Below the pieces are notes generated by a model. It ran no database searches, had not been told where the DNA came from, and saw only the letters and a program-made list of their open reading frames with translations. Both the position numbers and the translations under genes were made by a program. Below are positions 53,170-64,000 of a stretch of 64,000 nt of DNA, piece by piece (position 1 is the first letter of the stretch; every line of letters starts with the position of its first letter). Origin of the DNA: Larus michahellis (lineage: Eukaryota; Chordata; Aves; Charadriiformes; Laridae); contig NC_133896.1 in the NCBI RefSeq assembly GCF_964199755.1, positions 82,985,815 through 83,049,814 of the forward strand, read 5' to 3'.

Positions 53170-55910
53170 TTTGGCAAGTTACAGGAGAATTCAACAATTT
53201 GGTTGCTCCCACAGAAGAAATAGGGATAAGGTTCTGCCTGGGATCAAACAAACAGTCAGTGTCATTGGGAGCGTTAACAGAGTGATTCATGCAGAAGTCA
53301 GAAGGGTTTTTTGGCTCATACTAAGGATTTCATGACAAAGCGATGCTTCAAGTTGTTTACATGCAGCAGAGTCCCAGAGTATTTAAATTTCCCTTGTGTG
53401 CAAAAATGCAATGGGACATGAATATCTCATAGTTCTCAGTTCCTGGAACAGATGCATAGAGTTACATGATTTGGGGGTACATCATTTCTGTAGAAAGAAA
53501 AGAAGGAAGAGGTGAGGTGAAGAGGAAATTACATTAATTTTGGATTAAATCTAAAGAATTCCTTGAAGTTTTTCAGCAGCAGGGGAGTTTGTTTCCTGGC
53601 TTTATTATATGGTGAGTAACATTCAGTAAATTCAGCCAGAAGAGCTCCTTGATCTCCCGAGGGGCACAGGAAGATTGGAGGTAAAATAAAGTGAGAAACA
53701 TACTGATCCCCTTTGCTTATTGCCTGTAAGCACATCACACTTGTCCTGATGGGATAGCACATGGACTTGTTACAGACATTGCCCATTCCTAGGACTCAAA
53801 GAAATGAATCCAGGTTTCCCAGCTGACATTCCAGGTATGTCTGCACTGTAAAAGAGAATGAGATGAAGAAATCTGCTGAATTAATGAGGAGTCTGGGTAG
53901 AAAAATCATGTACCAGTATATGATCCTGTGCTCCCGGACTAGCTCTGGCCTGGAAGCAGTCTAGGCAAAGTCACATGTGATAATCCCTGCCTTTCGGCAA
54001 GAGTGATAATCAGAGCACAGTAGCATGCCATTGCACTAGGGCTGCTGCTGCATCCAAGCAGGATGGTTGTGCTGGAGCACCTGCACAACACTCTCTTGAA
54101 CTTTGAGCACTAGGAATAAGATGGAGAAACAACTGGTCCTACGTTCCCTGATATTTCTAGGCCTGCTGGTGAAATGACAGGAATGAGACCTGAACTTTCA
54201 GTTTTATTTCATACGGCTCTACCGCACACAGCCCAAGAACTACTGGTCTCGCCAGCTGTTAACTTGGGAACAAGGATGAGCACCAGGCAGCACAGAATAT
54301 ACTTCCCCAGCTCCACGTCTCACCTGGGGTTTTGCCAACACCAGGCCGCTGGAGATCAAAGCTCCCTGGGTACAGGGCAGAAGGCATTCCCAGACTTTTA
54401 TCTTAGAGTGGAAAAATGGAGTGCAATTACTTATACTCCAGCATCTGGGCAGACACACATAGACCAATACATGTTAATTTACAAGAGTGTCCTACCCTGT
54501 CTCCAATGAGCTGCTGCTTTTGAACCCTCTGTCACATTTTCTGTCAAGGGGAGGTAACAACCCTTACGTCCTCAGTGGAAAGAGCATGAAATGTGGGAGA
54601 GAAGTATTCTGCTTCTTTCTGCTCAGTTTATTCAACAATTATCTTGTTTTGTTTTACAAGCAACGGAGCCCTTTTGGATTATCATCATCGAGTATAAAAT
54701 ACATGAAAGCTTTGATAATGTCTTACTACACCTGCAAAAGTATCAGGGATCCCTGTGAGCCCTACATTTGTGTTCCCACAGTTCACATTTCTAGATGCTA
54801 CAGGGAAGTATTGTGTATGATTAGTCAAGTTGGCTTGGGAGGAATACTCCTTTGAAGAGTAACAAGGAACAAGCAGCAATTTCTCAACTACTAGTACAAG
54901 CAGTACAGCAGCGTTTTTTTTCAGCTCTTTAAGCTTAACTCCCAGTTAAGACCATGCTACTGAGGAAATGAAAGTTAGAACAGGTTTGACACACATCCCT
55001 GGATACAGCCAGAACAGGGAAGCCAGGAAGACAGAAGTATTTTCTGTCCATACCACAGTCTGCTTTGGCACCCAAGGAAGGACATGTTCAAATCATGTAG
55101 CTTACTATGGAATGGACCCTTAGAGTTTAAACAATCACAAAGAATGGTGAAAAGTCAATGATGAGATATCTTTGTTTGTTTTGGCAGTTCTGCAAGAATC
55201 TGACCACATTTTTAAAACCTTTTGAAAGGTGGCAAGGAGGAAATATGAAAGAGAAAAGTCACTTCAAGGTAACATAAAACAAAGAAAAATAAAATACTGA
55301 GATAACTGAGGCAAAGTACCAGGGGAATGTGGAGAAATTTAAATCATTGTTGGGTGACAGGCTAGCAGAGCCATTGCTGGTTTACTGGAAGCACAGTATT
55401 AATTGCGATGCCATAGAAATAGAAAAAGAATGATCAATAAGTTTCAGCAAGAACGACTTATGATATGCTTTTGGAGGGGTCACAGCTTCATGTCACACTG
55501 CTGCTTTTTTCTTTAAAGACATTTTTTATCACTTTATCTGATATTTCTCCAGTTTGATCCTTCTAGAATTTGCAATTATCATGAGACTGAATTTCAGTTA
55601 AAAATCATGTGATAATCTATTGAATTATCACACCGATAATAAAAAGCCCCTGAAAAACATGGGTAATTTGCACTTCTTTTCCACATTGAATCCCACCAGT
55701 TTTAAGCTGTACATATGAGAAAGGCTATTTTACAGTTCTGCTGGGTCTTTTCTTCTAAAACTCCTATAATGCATAAAAGAATTTAAAGAGAAAGAGGCAA
55801 AAAGAATATTGGGCAATTCCCATGTAAATAGAAAGCCAATAGCTCATGTTTCCATGTTTCTTATTTGTCGACCAGGCCACAGAAAGCTTCTTCTAGTATC
55901 AGACTAGTTT

Positions 55911-55952
55911 AGACAGACAGAGAGACAGACAGACAGACAGACAGATAGATAA

Positions 55953-56012
<60 letters not shown>
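55911..56012 (+). repeat. (GACA)n(GATA)n microsatellite
   Basis: About nine GACA-type units (one GAGA variant) followed by some seventeen GATA units with one AATA variant. Confidence 0.97.
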
Positions 56013-56677
56013 AGAAGTGCATGCTCATACTCCATGTTTACACCGCAACACTACTTTTACAATTATAGAATGGTAAATGGTTTTTAGCCTGCCTTGGGAG
56101 AATACATTATGTTCATGAATCCATTGGTTCTGCTCTGCAACTCCAATATGCATCACCAAGGCTAATGATTCACCAGTTTAATGTGAATGCATTGTGACTG
56201 CAACATGGGGCAACAAGTTTCTCTCGCTGCTTTCTTGCCCTTAACATATATTTATGCACCAGTCCCAGGAGGTTCCCAAACACAAATAGTAACACATTGC
56301 TGCATAGCATTTTTTTCTCTCTCAACTATTCAAAAGAGAAAGAGAAGGTGAACACAATTATATGCATGTAATAACACTCTGAATAGCCACAAGCACTAAC
56401 AGAAATCTAAAGCAGTTCTACGACAGAGAGAAAATGAATGGGTCATTGGATGGAACCTACTAATATAACCAGCCGCAGGACAAATAGTATCCAGGACAGG
56501 AGAATTAACATGTATTCCCTGTGATGCAAAGTATTCAGGGGAACTCGGCTGGCCATGCAGGAACTTCAGGAGTGGGACCTGTGAGCGAGCAGACTGTCGA
56601 TTGCAGGACTGACACAGCAGTCTACCAGGTAAGAGGGACGGTGGCAGAGCCTTAAAATGGGAGATGGAAGAGGTATT

Positions 56678-56789
56678 GCATATGCATATATATACATATA
56701 TGTATATGCATGCATATATACACATAGATGTGTATCTATGTGTTGCATTCATATACATATACACATATAGATATAACTATATATATAAT
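56678..56789 (+). repeat. TA/CA/TGCA-rich simple repeat
   Basis: Alternating pyrimidine-purine DNA built of TATATACA, ATGCATGC and ATACACATA pieces with much self-complementarity. It produces Tyr/Ile/His frames on both strands that are not genes. Confidence 0.8.
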
Positions 56790-57499
56790 GCTGTACAGAG
56801 TTATTCTATTGCAAACTCTTTCACTTCAGCAGGAACATCTCACTTGTAACATATACTCTGGATGTTGATCATATGGCTAAAGTAAATAGATTGGATCCAC
56901 AGAAGTAGGAAAATGTGAGTGCGGGAACAGAAAAGGGTACTGGAGGAGGGAGAGGAATCTGAACTCCATTTAAACAGGTCAATAACATGACCTTCAACCC
57001 ACCCCCCCTCAGGGTAGGGGCGGGGAGAGGAATAACTGGGAATCAACAAACTCAGAGACCCTTGCTGCTCACAGAAGGGAACGGCCAGGTATGCAGAGAT
57101 CTCATGATGCCCTTCACTGAACTAGTTCAACATCTAAAGTAAGAACTTGTAGCCACCGCTTTTCTCCTGATCTGACTGGAAGGCTTTAGAGATCCCTTCA
57201 AAAGAGGGAGAGAAGCAGGCCAAGAGTATAACAAAAGGAGACAGGCAGAAACAACCAGGAATTGCCTGTGACAAAGAGGGAAAGAGAGAAAGCAAAAATT
57301 TAAAGGGCAGAGCAGAAGGATATACCCAGAGGAGGACAGAAAGAGGCAGAGCTGGAAGAAGAGACTGGATTCAACGCACAACAAGGAATCTGCACCTTCT
57401 CCTGGTCAGTGGACTAGTGAGGATGAACTGAAACTAGAAAGGACAAGAAGACATCGAGCAGCTTGAGACACCAAGAGGCCACAGAACCACCCTACGGGG

Positions 57500-60996
<3,497 letters not shown>

Positions 60997-63900
60997 TGCC
61001 TGTTTTTACTGAATGGCAAATAATACAGAATAGTTATATGCAGAGACTAATTCTTCTTAACAGGGTTAGGAATATCAGATTAACCTCCTCAGTCTACTGA
61101 GAAAGGGAAGAAAAAGACTAAAATAGTTTTAGATCCAGCATATTTTGATGGCTCCTTTTCACTCCTCCTTCAGAAAATCAACAGTTGGCTGTCCCCATGT
61201 CCATTTATGACACTCACACACACATCACTAGTATCACCCTTTGCACAAACAAGCAGGCAGCAGAATCAAGGTGCTGAGTCACTTTGCAGGCTAGTGACCT
61301 GCAGGGAGACTGCAGATGCTGTCTCATTCTTGCCTCCAGCCTAAGTTTCCTGGGTACGGCAGAGAAGTCTTCACAACGAGAAAAAGAATGACATGTGAGA
61401 AGGTCTTAATACCTAATAATAACAACAAACCAAAGTTCTGGAAAGTGCCAACCATTTATAGTAATTTAAAAAAAAATAATTAAAAAAAGGAGGTGTGTAG
61501 GAACACAATCTTCGTGTAAACAAAAGATAGCATACATTTGGTAGTGTGTGCAGTATAGTGTCCTAAGTGCCCTACAGGATATACAGAATGAATACAGACT
61601 GGTTATGAATATGATATATAGGAATTCTGAAACAGGAGTCACTAGCTTTTATATTTGAATTAAAAAAATACATGTGCAATAACGTATCAAACAAGGAGAG
61701 GAGCAGGAACACTACCCCTGAAGTAAAGTTCAATCGTATTTTAGTTGCATTCATATTCTATCAATTATTAATTATTCCTAATGTTGCTGTCTTAAATAAG
61801 ACCATTTAAAATATTTAAGCCATTTCTTAAATAGAAATAATTTGTGAGTCTTACCTGATTGATACAAATATGTTGAATCATTCAGAAATATTAATCAAAG
61901 CGTTTGGATGAACACAGCTATGGACCAACTGTAAAATGTTTTCTTGGACTAGGTACTCATGAGAAGGTAACTGTTGAAGAACATCCGTAATGTCTCTACC
62001 CCAGGTTCAGCAACTGAAAACATTAAAGCAGAAGGACATCCAATATCAGATCATAAGCACCCATGAATGAATTGCATGCATATGTTAATGTTGATATGAA
62101 TGCACAGGTCACAGATACCACATCTTTTGAAGTGCCTGGATGGCCCTTCCTAATGGAGTACCCAAATTCTGACTGTCCTCAGTATGCTGATCTTCACAAC
62201 ACTCCTGTGAAAATACAGAAAATATGGTTATTTTGTGGCTAAGGAGAACAAGGACCAGGTCCCTAAATATACTGAGAAACATAAATGCTGTTGAGATTAC
62301 AGCCATAGAAAATTTTATGGAAGGTTGCTAAGACAGCTTCAGGGATAGCATAAAGCATAACTGAACAACCAAAATACCTTTGATGGTGTCAAAGGTATTT
62401 TGACAGACCTTGTCCAGCCACAGGAATTTTCTATCAAAGGGAATTTAGTGACGGTCTTGATTTCCTAGGTCACAAACTTCTTCCTGAATTGCCTAGTCAT
62501 TACCTAACTGTACCATTAATGAGTGATAAACTGGAATGGAATAAATAAATAAGTGACATATAAGGTTATGTCTCTTCTGCTATACAGCCTGCTTGAAATA
62601 ATAATAACAACTGTTTGTGGAGCATCTACTAGAGACCTATTTCATCAGCCCGTCTCTGAAGTCCAATTCAAGCCTGACTTCACCAAGCTGCAGAACATTT
62701 CCTGGAAGGCTCTTGTTTACTCCACAGTAAAAGCCCGAAGCAAGCAGAGACATTTGGATCTGCTGAACATGCGTCAAGCGCTATCAAGCCCAGAAACTTC
62801 CTGGAAGCCTTCCCAATCGTTTCCAGGCGGAACATACCATTCCTCCGCTGTCTCCGCCCCTTTCCTTCTGCCTAGTCGGCCCCGAGCTGCGCGGGCATTT
62901 AACACGAGGTGGCAGCCCTGCTCCACAGGGCAGCAATCCTGCGCAATTTTTAATAATTTGCAATAATAATTTCACCGTAAATTCTTTATAAGATGCGCAA
63001 TGAAAAGGGAAGTTTAAAAATTCTTGATTTTCTCCTCCTCTGCATCAGTTCACCTCCACTGTCTCCTTTCTTGGTTTCAAGGGGAAAAGTTACAGGTCAC
63101 TCGTACCCAAAGCTGGGTATTACCTGCTGGTTTCAGCGTATTTCCCTTGACCAGAGCCAGTATTGTCTAACTCTCCTGCCCATTCCCCTCTGCTCACATC
63201 TTTCTTTGCTTGTCTCGCTCTTAGTCGTTAGGTGCTAGAGCAGGTACCCTCAAGGTTTTTTTACTGGCAAGACATCCAAAATATTTCAAGGGACAATAAT
63301 GGTAGATAAAGTCACTTGCTCAGGGATTGTTTCCTACTAAACTGACTTCAGATAAGCGATTTCAGAGGAAATATTTATAACTCTTGCAAGGGATCAGCCA
63401 CTCAGAGTCCATAAGACATAATAAACACCAGATTAAATTAAAACGAACAAACAAAAAACAGCAGCAGATCTACAGACGCTCTATCTAACCGTACAAGGTT
63501 GTGGAGGAAAGCAAAGACCAGGTGTCAGTGACTGGAAACACTTCACTCTCACCCTCAAATCTGTTAGGATTCAAAGACATTCTCTCCTCACAAAAATCCA
63601 AAAATAAGGACAGTCTCAATAAAGACCACATGTACTTTGTGACAAAGCAGGACCACACCCCATAAAAATATAGCAAGTTTACTTATTTACAGAGGTAAAC
63701 TGCTACTTGGTACTGCAATTTGCTGTTATTCAGCTGTTTTTTTTACTCCATGAGTGGTGGTTCTGTCTCACTGTTGAGTCTGGACCTTGAATATACTTTG
63801 TGTGTTGTATTATATCAACCAATAAGCACTTTGAAATCTTTCATGCTTTCAGATTGAAAATTAAGTAAAAATATTAAATATTGTTAGGCATAAAGAACTA

Positions 63901-64000
63901 ATAATTCCATGCAACATTTTAAAAAAATATTCGAAGAGCAACTGCTTTCCCTGCACTTAAGAGTGATAGGGACATGAACTGCTCACAAATACATAATGAT
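60997..64000. other. TMEM52B 3' UTR and downstream intergenic DNA
   Basis: An ATTAAA-containing A-rich stretch near 61478-61490 may end the TMEM52B transcript. In mammals the next gene is GABARAPL1, but no GABARAP-type exon was seen before the window ends. A somewhat GC-richer patch at about 62800-62910 is unassigned. Confidence 0.4.

Larger units (their letters stand above)
53170..57499. other. Intergenic region between the minus-strand receptor and TMEM52B
   Basis: The two genes diverge here, so both promoters should lie in this stretch, but no TATA box or CpG cluster could be assigned. It contains a GACA/GATA microsatellite and a TA-rich tract (listed separately). No further exon was recognised. 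Confidence 0.45.

Noticed and set aside
54174-54855. Two plus-strand frames of 111 and 122 codons between the minus-strand receptor and TMEM52B
   Set aside because: No recognisable domain, no matching splice sites, and composition typical of intergenic DNA.
62553-62966. 137-codon plus-strand frame downstream of TMEM52B, considered as a first exon of GABARAPL1
   Set aside because: Nothing resembles the conserved GABARAP N-terminus, and the frame has no recognisable motif.

Overview
The window looks like bird genomic DNA. It carries many CR1 LINE fragments in both orientations, whose 3' ends finish in the typical avian CR1 tail, plus an avian-type LTR fossil. It also carries spliced genes of the avian natural killer complex, specifically the part that corresponds to the mammalian dectin-1 subcluster next to TMEM52B. 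The species cannot be fixed from the sequence. Five multi-exon genes could be assembled exon by exon with agreeing GT/AG sites, phases and open frames. Layout: 1-8.7 kb holds a CR1 copy and otherwise unassigned DNA. 8.8-16.8 kb, 21.6-27.8 kb and 33.9-38.8 kb hold three plus-strand C-type lectin-like receptor (CTLR) genes of six coding exons each, spaced about 12-13 kb apart like an old tandem array. Between them lie a 765-bp GAAA/GGAA tract, old CR1 copies and an LTR fossil (29.1-30.9 kb). 39.9-42.5 kb is a degraded 2.2-kb CR1 with a second CR1 inserted into it in reverse. 47.7-53.2 kb is a fourth CTLR gene on the minus strand, closest to CLEC1A/CLEC7A/OLR1. 57.5-61.0 kb is TMEM52B on the plus strand. 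The last 3 kb shows no gene. How the genes fit together: the four receptors are type II membrane proteins with a short cytoplasmic tail, one membrane segment, a stalk and one C-type lectin-like domain lacking the classical calcium/sugar-binding motifs. Two tails (first plus-strand gene and the minus-strand gene) carry an ITIM, the inhibitory motif that recruits SH2 phosphatases. The other two carry an acidic-Gly-Tyr-x-x-Leu hemITAM, the Syk-coupled activating motif known from Dectin-1 and CLEC-2. The cluster thus appears to encode both inhibitory and activating receptors of myeloid/NK type. Gene order and orientation (plus-strand CTLRs, then a minus-strand CTLR, then plus-strand TMEM52B) match the order I recall for mammals (CLEC12B/CLEC9A, then CLEC1A/CLEC7A/OLR1, then TMEM52B). 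One-to-one orthology of the individual receptors is not established here.
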